DNA of 64,000 bases from Prorocentrum cordatum (GCA_963575745.1 CAUYUJ010009535.1:422870-486869); one strand, 5' to 3'; numbered from the stretch's first letter, positions 42,984 to 52,029 are shown. The notes: generated by a model from the letters alone, not told the origin. Program-made: numbers and translations.

Positions 42984-43844
42984 CTAACCGAAAACTTTGG
43001 CAGGTTTCCCTGCGCTGAGGTGTGCCACATAAGCAAGGACGGTTTGCATGGCCATACTAACCATGCCAAGTTCCCGTGTGAGGAGACGTTCGATATATAG
43101 TGTGTGACGAGCATCAGGATACATCACAATTACCTCACGAGATCCTGCCTTGACAACAATATGTCCTCTTTCAAGCACATTTCGGATTACCGGGAATGGG
43201 CCATTCCAACCTCCATGGTCGTCCTTGGTGGCAGTAGGTCGGTGGTAATCGACCAAATCCCCTGATGAGTAGAGGCGAGCACCATCAGGAGTCGTCTTAG
43301 CCCTAAGAGCCCGATTTGTCTTGGCCACAGCAGTAGCCTGAGTTATAGCTTCTAGGCTGACTTCCCTTACACGACGTTCTCGTTCGTGTCCTGAAGTCTC
43401 GGGTCCCTTGGGAAAGTCAAGGGTATCGAGATCAGGGAGGAAAGAGGGCTGACGTCCTGTGTGTGCCTGATATGGCGATACTCCGTTATAAAACGTAAAC
43501 GCATTAGTAACGAAGATGCCTTCCGCCAATACTCTAGTGAATACAACAGGGATGTTGTGTCTATTCAATTCTTCCTCAATCATGTGGAGGACGCCTCTGA
43601 GAATGCCGTTTCGTGACTCAATTGAAGTCGCGTGTTGGCCAGGTGCTCGGATACGAAGTTCCGTGCCCTTATTGGCCATCATGGTTTTAGCGGCATCGTT
43701 ATTCAGGGCGCCTTCTCCGTCTGAGTATAAAACTTTGAAGGGTCCGTGATAGGCAATCCAGCAGTAGTGGTAGGCGTCGATGATAGCGTCACGTTCTCTG
43801 TCGGAAATTTCTAGGCCTGCTGCCAGGCGAATACAACGATCCAT
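42984..43844 (-). CDS. Pol: integrase catalytic core (C-terminal part)
   Basis: Contains the second and third catalytic acids of the DDE integrase: Asp42 in VLYSDGEGALNND and Glu76 in ATSIESRNGILRGVLHMIEE, with about 34 residues between them, the expected spacing (about 35). Downstream: VSPYQAHTGRQPSFLPDL and a C-terminal SH3-like region (LYSSGDLVDYHRPTATKDDH, NGPFPVIRNV). Integrase inserts the cDNA into host DNA. Confidence 0.85.
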   Translation of the reverse strand: MDRCIRLAAGLEISDRERDAIIDAYHYCWIAYHGPFKVLYSDGEGALNNDAAKTMMANKGTELRIRAPGQHATSIESRNGILRGVLHMIEEELNRHNIPVVFTRVLAEGIFVTNAFTFYNGVSPYQAHTGRQPSFLPDLDTLDFPKGPETSGHERERRVREVSLEAITQATAVAKTNRALRAKTTPDGARLYSSGDLVDYHRPTATKDDHGGWNGPFPVIRNVLERGHIVVKAGSREVIVMYPDARHTLYIERLLTRELGMVSMAMQTVLAYVAHLSAGKPAKVFG

Positions 43845-44101
43845 AATATGAAATATGGTCCGTTTCTTGTAAACATGAGGTCCATTTCCCCTTCATCGAG
43901 CCAGTTACCAGGAAGGCTCACCGATGGTAGTGTTGAGTTTCCTGGACGTTCCCATGCTCTGCATTCCCGACAGGTATCGCAAACTTCCTTGATCATGTTC
44001 AGTCGAACGTTATCAAGCCCCACCTTTTCGAGGATTAGCCTCATCTTTGGCTCCTTCGCATGATACCATCGCAGATGCAGTTTTCGGAATTCCTTTTTCA
44101 C
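43811..44101 (-). CDS. Pol: integrase zinc-binding N-terminus
   Basis: His9-x4-His14 (LHLRWYHAKEP) and Cys41-x2-Cys44 (CDTCRECRAW) form the HHCC zinc domain. The catalytic core starts with GEMDLMF (first Asp, residue 74). The frame slips after NGPYF: one lost base separates it from the next frame (FHIMDRCIRLAAG). The frame is open upstream of the GTG start (EPHVVKKEFRKLHLRWYH), so it follows the methyltransferase/zinc region in the polyprotein. Confidence 0.8.
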   Translation of the reverse strand: MKKEFRKLHLRWYHAKEPKMRLILEKVGLDNVRLNMIKEVCDTCRECRAWERPGNSTLPSVSLPGNWLDEGEMDLMFTRNGPYFILWIVVFAWQQA

Positions 44102-45504
44102 GACATGAGGTTCGTGACTACGGAGACTCTGTAGACTGTTTTGGATGTCGAATCTCGTCCAGTCGGGTAGTCGTGGAGCCCCAGAGCCGGTGGAGGCAAG
44201 AGGGTTCCTTGTAGCTCTCCGTAGTTGGTCCCCTGTGTTAACTGCGTCTGGAGGTGGTGGTGCGCCTTGTAGCCTTGTAGACGGCCGCGGCGGGCCGCTA
44301 CCTGTGACACTTCGCTAGAAGACGCAGAAGGCGTGTTTCCACGCTCGGGGGCGTCTCGTAGCATGTCGTAGCTGCTGGCACCAGATGTCGGATCGACGTT
44401 GCCGAAGGATCGTGGTCGCGGTGGCCTGGCGCGTGCGCCTTGACGGCCACCTGAAGCTGAAGCTTGGCCCTCACCAGGTTTAGGTAAGGGTTTCCACCAA
44501 GCTGGCACGGTTTTGCCTTCGGGGTCGTGGTCGTCTGGTAGTTTAAATGGTTCAGCAAAACGACATTTACCAGGTTCGGTATCGAGGTGGTTCTTAACAC
44601 CCTTGCTTCTCGTAAGATCCCTCTGACATGCTGGACATGGCCAATATACAGAGATGGAATCATGATATTTACACTGCGTAGGGTCTCTGTTATGGCTAGG
44701 ACTGTCCTTTCGGACGTTGTCGATGCATGCCGGGCAAGTAGCCACCTTTGGGATGATACGATCACCGATGCGTCTCATACCTTCGCCTGGTTCAGCTTGA
44801 TCGGGAAGGTCTGTAGGATAAGCATGTGCGGTACTTATAGGCGCGTTTCCGCGCGTGGTGTCAATGGCTTTCGCCAGATTCACAGCTTCCACGAAGGCAG
44901 ACTGCAGTCGTCGGGTGTATTTTTGTGCCAGTGAAAGCTCGGTATTGCACGGTTGTGCGTGCACATGCTGACCGTTACACTTGAGTCGCTCAAAGGGTTT
45001 AAGAATTGTCTCGTCGTTGCTGGTGATATTTGTCGGCTTCTTAATATAGTCACCAGTCGTGTCTTTAAGTCCCGTAGCGCATTGGTCAATGCGTACGGTT
45101 GTAATGCGTGGTCGGTTGGCAAGGTTCTTCAATGGAGAAAAATCATCTACCCATGTTCCTGTAGGTTGTTCGCGTATAAACCACCTCCGAGCGTCATCTT
45201 GGGTTACAGCAGCTTTACCACAATAAGTTATGTGTGGTAAGTCTTCTTTATGGTGCTGTTCCCAAGTGTTGTAGTTGACTTTGTAGTTGTAGTAGGATGG
45301 TGGTCCTGTGAGGCGGCAGCTGGGTTGCAGTATGGCAACTCGTACGTAGCATATAGCAAAGTAATGATCTATTACCTGCTGCACCGAGGGGTCTCCCAGG
45401 TCGACATGCGTAGTCTTGTCTAGGTTGCCGCCTGAGGAAAGTCCCCTTGAGAAGGCAAGCTCTGAGATGCCACCCTCACCGCCACAAAGCTCCAACATAT
45501 CCAC
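44098..45504 (-). CDS. Pol: methyltransferase-like domain 2 and zinc motifs
   Basis: Starts MLELCGGEGGISELAFSRGL, a glycine-rich loop as in SAM-binding motif I, followed by HVDLGDP (acidic end of strand 2), VAILQPSCRLTGPPS (position of the catalytic Cys motif IV of DNA cytosine methyltransferases, Cys63) and FIREQPTGTW (position of motif VI, usually ENV). The order fits a DNMT-like Rossmann fold, but PPCQ and ENV are altered, so activity is doubtful. Capture of DNA methyltransferases by dinoflagellate copia elements is established knowledge. Further on, two zinc motifs: CPAC...C..H (257-281) and CPAC...H...C (290-314). Confidence 0.6.
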   Translation of the reverse strand: MDMLELCGGEGGISELAFSRGLSSGGNLDKTTHVDLGDPSVQQVIDHYFAICYVRVAILQPSCRLTGPPSYYNYKVNYNTWEQHHKEDLPHITYCGKAAVTQDDARRWFIREQPTGTWVDDFSPLKNLANRPRITTVRIDQCATGLKDTTGDYIKKPTNITSNDETILKPFERLKCNGQHVHAQPCNTELSLAQKYTRRLQSAFVEAVNLAKAIDTTRGNAPISTAHAYPTDLPDQAEPGEGMRRIGDRIIPKVATCPACIDNVRKDSPSHNRDPTQCKYHDSISVYWPCPACQRDLTRSKGVKNHLDTEPGKCRFAEPFKLPDDHDPEGKTVPAWWKPLPKPGEGQASASGGRQGARARPPRPRSFGNVDPTSGASSYDMLRDAPERGNTPSASSSEVSQVAARRGRLQGYKAHHHLQTQLTQGTNYGELQGTLLPPPALGLHDYPTGRDSTSKTVYRVSVVTNLMS

Positions 45505-46856
45505 GCAGTTGTTATGACCACAGCATATAGTGTAGCAACTATGCTGTATATGTTAGCGTGTGTGTCGGGCATAGATGTGGGGAGGGTAAGGAACAGGTCA
45601 TCGTCCTCGTCGGAGCTTATCAGCTCAACAGGGACGTCAGTACTCCAGGTTGCCATAAGATCCTGTCCGAGTCCTGACAAGTCGTCGCCGCAATCATCGT
45701 TTCCGTCTTCAACGTGCTTTTTAATGCGGCGAGGCTTGATGCCTGCTTCCTTTTCGGCTTTGAGCCTCTCCTTCTGCTTTATACGCGATTCAGTGGGTAA
45801 AGCTTGCTCGTCTTGTTCGTCGGTCTGTGTACTCATTGTCGTGGTTGAATGGGTACATGCGTCAATCGCCAGAGTCGGGAGGGGGAGAGAACAGTCATCT
45901 ATGATGACGCGTCGATGTTTCTGTGGTGATTGAGTCGGCTCGTTTCCGAGCAAGACCGGTTCCTCGGGTTGCCAATACAACCGAGTACTGATGTTGGCAA
46001 CCCCTGCAGGTAATGGTGCATGCCAATCATATCCTGTTGGTTGATCGGTAACTGAGATATCCTGAATAACCGCATTGGTATCCAGGTTGATTGTTACACG
46101 TCGGATGACTTCAGACCATTTTGGTCCTCCCTTATTAGTCGTCACGTAGTGACGGGTGTTATGGTCTGTACGTGTATACGTATTTAAGTGTACAGGCACG
46201 TTTCCGTGCGTGGTGGTGCTCCCCAAGATGTTGTCGTTCAAATGACGGATGAGTGTAGTACGTGTCTGAGCTCGCCATTCAGCATGCCGTACTGTATGGC
46301 CGTACCAATCCAACACATGATGTGGTATTGCCTGCTTACAGGTACATGCCCACAGCTTCGAGCTAATCGGTATTGAAGATGCTACCTGCATATGCGTACC
46401 GCTTGGTGTACTGTCTTGCATATTGAACCGAATATCGAAATGACACAAACGCATCCGTATTACTGACAACTTTAGATCTTCCAGGGTGCCACGTACTGGA
46501 GATAACTTCCAAACATGTCCTGGGGGACCAAATATTATGATCTTCATGCGGAGTTTCTTGGCTTTCATCAACAGGTTCTGGATACGTGACCAATGTGGGG
46601 CCACTCTCTTTCCTGGAGTTCTTACGTACCAGTCACTCGGAGTACTGATCCATATGAGAGTGTAATCTCCACTGATCACCGCACCTAGGTAGCTTGTGCC
46701 CACGCTTGTCATAAGTTCGTTGTGGGAAATACGATCACAAATATAACCTCGTGTGCGAAGGTCGGCACAGGCCTCCCTCGCATCTTCAATGACAAAAGCC
46801 CTCTTACTAAGGCAGGTTACCCCGCTGTCCATGTTACCCCCCGGCTTTTTAGCCAA
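45420..46856 (-). CDS. Pol: methyltransferase-like region 1
   Basis: In the same frame as the long upstream segment, separated by TGA at 46896-46898. Residues 64-117 read DYTLIWISTPSDW...KLRMKIIIFGPPGHVWK, resembling two beta strands with loops of a Rossmann fold (motif IV/VI positions). Next come IRMRLCHFDIRF and SGTHMQVASSIPIS, then KLWACTCKQAIPHHVLDWYG. The second half is linker with an acidic region and ends with a hydrophobic stretch IVATLYAVVITTAWICWSF; that end overlaps the following frame, and the slip near 45510 makes the last residues doubtful. Function uncertain; likely a degenerate methyltransferase-like module. Confidence 0.5.
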   Translation of the reverse strand: MAKKPGGNMDSGVTCLSKRAFVIEDAREACADLRTRGYICDRISHNELMTSVGTSYLGAVISGDYTLIWISTPSDWYVRTPGKRVAPHWSRIQNLLMKAKKLRMKIIIFGPPGHVWKLSPVRGTLEDLKLSVIRMRLCHFDIRFNMQDSTPSGTHMQVASSIPISSKLWACTCKQAIPHHVLDWYGHTVRHAEWRAQTRTTLIRHLNDNILGSTTTHGNVPVHLNTYTRTDHNTRHYVTTNKGGPKWSEVIRRVTINLDTNAVIQDISVTDQPTGYDWHAPLPAGVANISTRLYWQPEEPVLLGNEPTQSPQKHRRVIIDDCSLPLPTLAIDACTHSTTTMSTQTDEQDEQALPTESRIKQKERLKAEKEAGIKPRRIKKHVEDGNDDCGDDLSGLGQDLMATWSTDVPVELISSDEDDDLFLTLPTSMPDTHANIYSIVATLYAVVITTAWICWSFVAVRVASQSLPSQGDFPQAAT

Positions 46857-46895
46857 CAGGCAAGACGACGAGGGGGCGACGTCGCCCTGCCATCT

Positions 46896-49800
46896 TCAAG
46901 ATGAAGAAGATGTGCCTGCAATATATGCCAGCATCTGGGCTTCCCTCAGATGCTGGAGCTCAGCACTGCAGCGCGCCGTGGCCTCAGAGGCGGATTGCTC
47001 CGCAAATGCTGTCAGCATCGATGGATTATCCATCAGCTGTTTCAGCACGCCTTTGGACCTAGCGTCGCTGACCGTATGCAATTCACGATTAGTGTATCCC
47101 ATCACTATCTTACGGCGGGACTGTACAGCGTCCATGGGTACACTTCCACCATGCTGGGCCAGTGTCCTGGCAACAAAACAATCGAACGTCTCAAGATCGT
47201 CGATGTTGTCGCCTCGCATGGTGGCCTTGGCGAGCGTCTCCATCAACCCCTGGGGCAGGTTTCCCTGCAATTGCTTGCGCTCCTGCGCCGGGGTCGGCTC
47301 GCCTGTCAGCACTGTCTGGAAGGACGCGCTGCTTGAGCTCGAGGCGGGTTGCCCCGCAGCTCCAAAACAATCACACCTGATCGACAGATGCCCTGACGGC
47401 AACTTTGTCGTCAGCATGATTTTGGAGCCTTCTGGGAGCTCCACTTTGACCTGCCCCTTACCAGGGAATATCAGCTTCTCCTGGCCTCGTTCAAGCACGA
47501 TGATCGTGCGTTTGTCCTGCATACTATCGAGGCCTAGGATGGCTGGCAGGTCCTTGCCACAGCCTGACACAATGTTCGTCTTGTATGATTCGAGTTGGGC
47601 CGACCCCTGATACTCGCAGGCAATACTGAATGTGCCTACGGTATCCGCTGGGGCCGACCCTTCTCCCACTCCGTTGATATTCAAACGAGAGCGGGGCTCG
47701 AACGTACAAGTGCGGCCATGTGCCTCGGCAGCCTGGACGAACTTACGGCTCGTGTTCTCGCCCATGATGTTGATCTTCGAACCGACGTCGATGAGTATGG
47801 AATTTCCACCATCATCCAAGAACGTCTTACTCGGCTGCTTGATGTGCACAGTTTCTGAAGTGTCGGCTGTGTCGGTAGGCGGGTTTCCCCGCGGCACAGT
47901 CGCACTCCCTGGCGGGTTACCCCGCATGACGCTGGCATGCGACTCGCTCTCGGCCATGCGTGCCAGGTCGATGTACTGGAAGTACGACACGTGCCGGGCG
48001 TGATCGCCACGCTCCTCCCGCCAGTTGGCATACTCATCACGTATGCTCTTATACTGCTCGCGGGTCGTGCGCCTTATCAACGTCAGGTACGAGTGAAGGG
48101 CGATGTCTTGCAGCCCCTCGTTCGTGATGTGATCCCGGTACTGCAGCCACTCCTCGAACTCCTCGTTCGTCGCTGCGATGTTGACGGCCCTGGCTGCTGT
48201 TGCTGCTGAAGCCACTGAGGATTCTGATAAGTCTAGCGACGGACTATCAGTTTCAGGATTGTTGGCATCCAGCATGAATGTTGTGTGCGTATTATCCATC
48301 TGATTCTGGAAATGTCGTACACGCAATTCACGCAGCTGATCAGGGCCCAGTGACATCTCAGCCTCGCCTCCACTCTGGGGAGACATCTGAGGAGTATCAT
48401 ACAGGTTTCCCTGCTGAGGCGCCGTCATCGGGATAAGCTGATCAAAATATCCCGTTTCCATAGGCGGCCTTACCTCTTCAGGCAGGTATCCCTGCTGTTG
48501 TGACGGAGCTGTCTGCATAGCTAGCATCCTAGACGTCATCTCCTCCACCATGCCCCTCAGCTCCCGCAGCTCTCTCGCTGATTGCTCAGGAGTCTGACTA
48601 AAGGAGCCGGCCCATGGGAAGGATGATGCTATGATGCCAGGTGCTCGGCAGATAGCACATGGTGGCTGCTGGGGATCTCCCTCACGCTGGTTTGCAACGT
48701 GGCCCACCACATTTGAATTCCAGCATCCCTCGTGGAACAAGTGGCTGCACCTCAGGCGGTAGACACTGTCCCTGGGCTGAAATTCTTCGAGGCATACCGC
48801 ACAGGTATCTTCCATCCCAGTAAAGACCTCTACGTCTGCTGCCCTGGGATATACCCGCCGCTGCCTCTCCAGTACCGTCTCGGAGGGCATGAAGGCTGAT
48901 GGGGGTGTCCCCGTTGGATTCAGCACCTCCTGCACTTCGACATTTGGCATGGAAGTGGTAGGAGTCACGGCGGGCGAGTTTCCTCGCAAAGGTGAGCCCC
49001 TGTTTCTCACCACATCAAGTGCAGCTGCACGTGACTGATCCCGTACACTTTGCACCGCCTGCCTTCTCCTGAAGCATGCCTGCTGAGTGTGGTGCGTCTG
49101 CCTGATGTAGTCAGGCACGCCCCTACTGCCAGACGATATTGAATGGGCAGTGGGCTGGACAACCACCTCTGGTGATGTCGGTGAAGGCATGAAGGCCATG
49201 TGCGGGTACATGGAATGGTCACTGCAGCGCACATTAGTGAGGTTATGCATCTGATCCGCCAATTCACGAACAAATTTGTTCGGAACCCTTGACCCATCAG
49301 GGTATAATGGCGGGTTCATCTGCGCTGGTGGTGGCCTCTGGCCCTGAGACATGCTCGGATGGGCATTAAACGCCGGGATGAAGGCTCGTTGCCGAGCAGG
49401 GTCCCGTGGGTTGGGACCCTCAGGTTCCCAGGACCAGGCTGGCCTCCACCTCTGCCCACTTGGGTGAGGCAGATTATGGCTCTGCACCTGCTGCACCGCG
49501 GCCGCCACTCTTGAACGATAGTCGTCAGGTACACTAGCCCTATGGTGGCTTGGTGTGCCAGGCAGGTTTCCCTGCTGACTCGTTGGCGTACCGGGCGGCA
49601 TCATGTTGAGGAGGGCTGTGCTGTGCTCATCCCTAGCCGCAGCTATCCTCTCCATGAGAGTGCCGTTTGTGGCAGGGCGGACAGGTGTCCCGAACGGGGA
49701 TTGTGCAGGTGGTGTGCCCAATGGAGTCATGCCCCTTGGAGTGTGCATGCTCTGAGTAGGGCTTCCATGCATTGGCTCAAACCGAGCAGGTCCGCTTGTA

Positions 49801-50972
49801 GGCAGGTTTCCCTGCATGGCCTGACGATTTCTCGTTGCCATAGCGGACATTGCCCCCTGGCCTGCGGCCCAGGGGTCCTGCTGGTATAACCTGTCCGCCA
49901 GCTGTTCTACCTGGTCAGGGTTCAGCGCGGCTGCGATCTGATCCAGGTCCGAGGTACTGATGGCTTGCCAAGACACGGCACTAGGCCCTTGGCTTGGGGC
50001 ACGGCTTGGAGCCGCGCTCCCGGCCTCACTCTCGGTGATCATGAAGATCCGATGGATCTCAGGCTGGTTCCCCAGCTTGGTGGGGCTATAGTGGTCCCCA
50101 ACTTCCCTGTGGAGGTAGACCATGGGGGGGTCGACGCCCTCTTGGTCTCGGGACCACTGATATTTGACGCTGGCAGTGCCAACGTCAGCCCACCTGTCAG
50201 GAGCAGACATCATTGCGACAGAGACTCGAGCATGGCGGCTCCCCAGATACTCTGGATTACGCCAGTGCCTTCCCGTGGACAGGTCCTCTACATGAGAGAT
50301 GTAATACGGTTCGATGATACCGTTATTTCCCTCGGACAAGAGGACTCCGTTATCGGACCAGCAAAACTTCATACCATCTTGCATGGCCTTACGCCAATCT
50401 ACGAAGATGATGATGTCTGAGTCTGGGTCCCACCCACTGTTCACGGCACGACGGCGAACTGTCGGCACGAAATGAGTGTGCGACCGGCCTGTCCATCTTT
50501 TCTTCGTGTTATGCTCAGGTCTACAGGACAGGCCGTGATACATCATCCCTTCGAAGGCGTGCCATCGAGTGCCATGCATAGCATCTCCGGGGTATGGGGC
50601 CGGTCTCCCGGCAGGTTGGTCGCACAGCACAATGTAGCTGTACAGCGACCATGGAGCTTTCAATGCCCATGAATGCCCCTGAGAGGCGCGGATGAAGATA
50701 GCGGGCTCTCCAGAGTCCCGCATCAACACCTTGAACTGTAGGCGTTGTTTTTCTTCTCCGTCTGGTTCACGGACATGAGCAACTTCCATCATGATGGCTG
50801 CTAGTTGGTCAACCGAGCGCCCATATAGCTGCTCATTGATGACCTTGGCCTCGTCATACTTTGGATTATACCCAGCGTGTCTTGATTGACCTGTGTTCCA
50901 CGGGTCATGGTCAACGAGTTCCACTAGGTTAACCCAACCATCATGATCATCGAAGGATTCCAGGCCCCACAC
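46896..50972 (-). CDS. Pol: Tpt1/KptA-like, RING-H2 and aspartic protease
   Basis: 1,358 codons. Residues 11-230 match RNA 2'-phosphotransferases: DGWVNLVELV, KQRLQFKV, AIFIRASQGHSW (Arg95, His100), AMHGTRWHAF, GRSHTHFVP (163-169), then IIIFVDWRKAMQDG and WSDNGVLLSEG. These enzymes remove the splice-site 2'-phosphate using NAD+ (family knowledge). Residues 724-775 form a RING-H2 finger: CAVC, CSHLFHEGC, CAIC. Residues 1040-1170 are a retroviral-type protease: ILIDVGSKINIMG (Asp1062, DVG instead of D-S/T-G) and AILGLDSM. A Gln/Pro-rich linker with many hairpins joins them. The same frame extends upstream past a TGA and downstream past another. Confidence 0.8.
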   Translation of the reverse strand: MWGLESFDDHDGWVNLVELVDHDPWNTGQSRHAGYNPKYDEAKVINEQLYGRSVDQLAAIMMEVAHVREPDGEEKQRLQFKVLMRDSGEPAIFIRASQGHSWALKAPWSLYSYIVLCDQPAGRPAPYPGDAMHGTRWHAFEGMMYHGLSCRPEHNTKKRWTGRSHTHFVPTVRRRAVNSGWDPDSDIIIFVDWRKAMQDGMKFCWSDNGVLLSEGNNGIIEPYYISHVEDLSTGRHWRNPEYLGSRHARVSVAMMSAPDRWADVGTASVKYQWSRDQEGVDPPMVYLHREVGDHYSPTKLGNQPEIHRIFMITESEAGSAAPSRAPSQGPSAVSWQAISTSDLDQIAAALNPDQVEQLADRLYQQDPWAAGQGAMSAMATRNRQAMQGNLPTSGPARFEPMHGSPTQSMHTPRGMTPLGTPPAQSPFGTPVRPATNGTLMERIAAARDEHSTALLNMMPPGTPTSQQGNLPGTPSHHRASVPDDYRSRVAAAVQQVQSHNLPHPSGQRWRPAWSWEPEGPNPRDPARQRAFIPAFNAHPSMSQGQRPPPAQMNPPLYPDGSRVPNKFVRELADQMHNLTNVRCSDHSMYPHMAFMPSPTSPEVVVQPTAHSISSGSRGVPDYIRQTHHTQQACFRRRQAVQSVRDQSRAAALDVVRNRGSPLRGNSPAVTPTTSMPNVEVQEVLNPTGTPPSAFMPSETVLERQRRVYPRAADVEVFTGMEDTCAVCLEEFQPRDSVYRLRCSHLFHEGCWNSNVVGHVANQREGDPQQPPCAICRAPGIIASSFPWAGSFSQTPEQSARELRELRGMVEEMTSRMLAMQTAPSQQQGYLPEEVRPPMETGYFDQLIPMTAPQQGNLYDTPQMSPQSGGEAEMSLGPDQLRELRVRHFQNQMDNTHTTFMLDANNPETDSPSLDLSESSVASAATAARAVNIAATNEEFEEWLQYRDHITNEGLQDIALHSYLTLIRRTTREQYKSIRDEYANWREERGDHARHVSYFQYIDLARMAESESHASVMRGNPPGSATVPRGNPPTDTADTSETVHIKQPSKTFLDDGGNSILIDVGSKINIMGENTSRKFVQAAEAHGRTCTFEPRSRLNINGVGEGSAPADTVGTFSIACEYQGSAQLESYKTNIVSGCGKDLPAILGLDSMQDKRTIIVLERGQEKLIFPGKGQVKVELPEGSKIMLTTKLPSGHLSIRCDCFGAAGQPASSSSSASFQTVLTGEPTPAQERKQLQGNLPQGLMETLAKATMRGDNIDDLETFDCFVARTLAQHGGSVPMDAVQSRRKIVMGYTNRELHTVSDARSKGVLKQLMDNPSMLTAFAEQSASEATARCSAELQHLREAQMLAYIAGTSSSS

Positions 50973-50999
50973 AGGATTGTGTGGTCTGTCTGGCGCATG

Positions 51000-51878
51000 T
51001 CAGCATATCCTGCTGAGAGCTTTACTCAGCTGTTTGAGAATGTCATTTGATGTGGGAAGGATTCCAGCTTTCCTGCATTCCTTCATGAATGTCTCATCCA
51101 CCGAGCGTATCGGTGGGATCTTCCGAAGCGCAAGTCTATCCCTGATCACCTTCGGAGTCCCACTAGTGAAGGACGTGTCACCTGGGTGGTGCAGCTGAAC
51201 CACTGGCGGGTTTCCCCGCATCGGAACCTCTGTTGCTGAAGAGGCTGCAGCTCCTGAAGAGGAGGAAGCTGCGGCGGCAGCGCCTGGCGGGTTTCCCCGC
51301 GGAGATGCGCGACTGGCGCTGCCCCTGATCTTCGGCACCCAGGTACCCCTCGACGTAGCACCTTCATCGGACCTCCTGGAACGGGCCGCCACAGGCGAAG
51401 CTGGCGCAGGTGCATACCCACTGCGCTCGAAAGCTGCCGCCCTTTTCGCAATGGAGCTGCTGCGACTAGGCGGGCGTCTTCGTTCCTCCATAGGGTCCTG
51501 AGGTTGCTGCTTGGGCTCAGACGCTTGTGTAGGAGTTGCGCCAATCGGCGGCCTCGGAGTTTCAGTTCGAGGCACTTCCATCTGCACGTCTGGCCCAGGG
51601 CCCTGAGGGCTCGTCTTCGGTGTCGGCACCGAGGACGGCTTAGGTGTCGGGGGTTCACTCTTAGCCTTCGAAGTTAGTGGGAGTGGGGGCTTCGTAGCCC
51701 CCTTCATGTAGATCTTACTAGAATCCTCCAACATCTTGCGAGTTGCCTCGCGAGTGCGTTCTTCTGCTGTCCGCATGCACTCCTCGTCCTCCGCCACACG
51801 TTGAGCCTTTTTCTCGTCCTTGATTGTCGGTTCTGGTTGTTGGGACTGGCTAGAGACGCTAGGCGAGTTTCCTCGCAT
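51000..51878 (-). CDS. Polyprotein linker ending in the Tpt1 N-terminal helix
   Basis: 292 codons in the frame of the Tpt1 segment. Mostly basic and Pro/Ser-rich disordered sequence with a charged helix near the start (KKAQRVAEDEECMRTAEERT). The last residues LKQLSKALSRIC match the helix LSK.LS.ILRH that opens Tpt1/KptA proteins; the stop TGA (51000-51002) falls where the catalytic Arg of that motif is expected and the next codon is His (HAPDRP). A C-to-T change in CGA would explain it. Open upstream of the ATG (DALFSLPS). Confidence 0.7.
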   Translation of the reverse strand: MRGNSPSVSSQSQQPEPTIKDEKKAQRVAEDEECMRTAEERTREATRKMLEDSSKIYMKGATKPPLPLTSKAKSEPPTPKPSSVPTPKTSPQGPGPDVQMEVPRTETPRPPIGATPTQASEPKQQPQDPMEERRRPPSRSSSIAKRAAAFERSGYAPAPASPVAARSRRSDEGATSRGTWVPKIRGSASRASPRGNPPGAAAAASSSSGAAASSATEVPMRGNPPVVQLHHPGDTSFTSGTPKVIRDRLALRKIPPIRSVDETFMKECRKAGILPTSNDILKQLSKALSRIC

Positions 51879-51888
51879 ACTAGGAAGA

Positions 51889-52029
51889 CTAAAGAGCGCG
51901 TCTTTTTTCTTCCTGGGTCGTGGCTACCAGTCCCCTTGGAACAGGAGTAGGCTTCTCTTCTTCTTTCGGATCCAGGTGGCTCAAGATCCCGAGACGACGA
52001 TTCACTTCTGCGATCTCGTCCTGTGTCAT
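51889..52029 (-). CDS. Polyprotein bridge, 46 codons
   Basis: In frame with the Gag/NC segment after its TAG (52051-52053): GHPQLIPMTQDEIAEVNRRL, then DPKEEEKPTPVPRGLVATTQ. It ends at TAG after a run of six A (51903-51908), where a +1 slip would enter the next frame (PRKKKDALFSLPS). Too short to stand alone; read as part of one polyprotein. Confidence 0.55.
   Translation of the reverse strand: MTQDEIAEVNRRLGILSHLDPKEEEKPTPVPRGLVATTQEEKRRAL

Noticed and set aside
51900-51912. A AAA AAG-type -1 slippery site in the polyprotein bridge
   Set aside because: The heptamer is out of phase with the reading frame and the needed shift is +1. An indel in the A-run is simpler.
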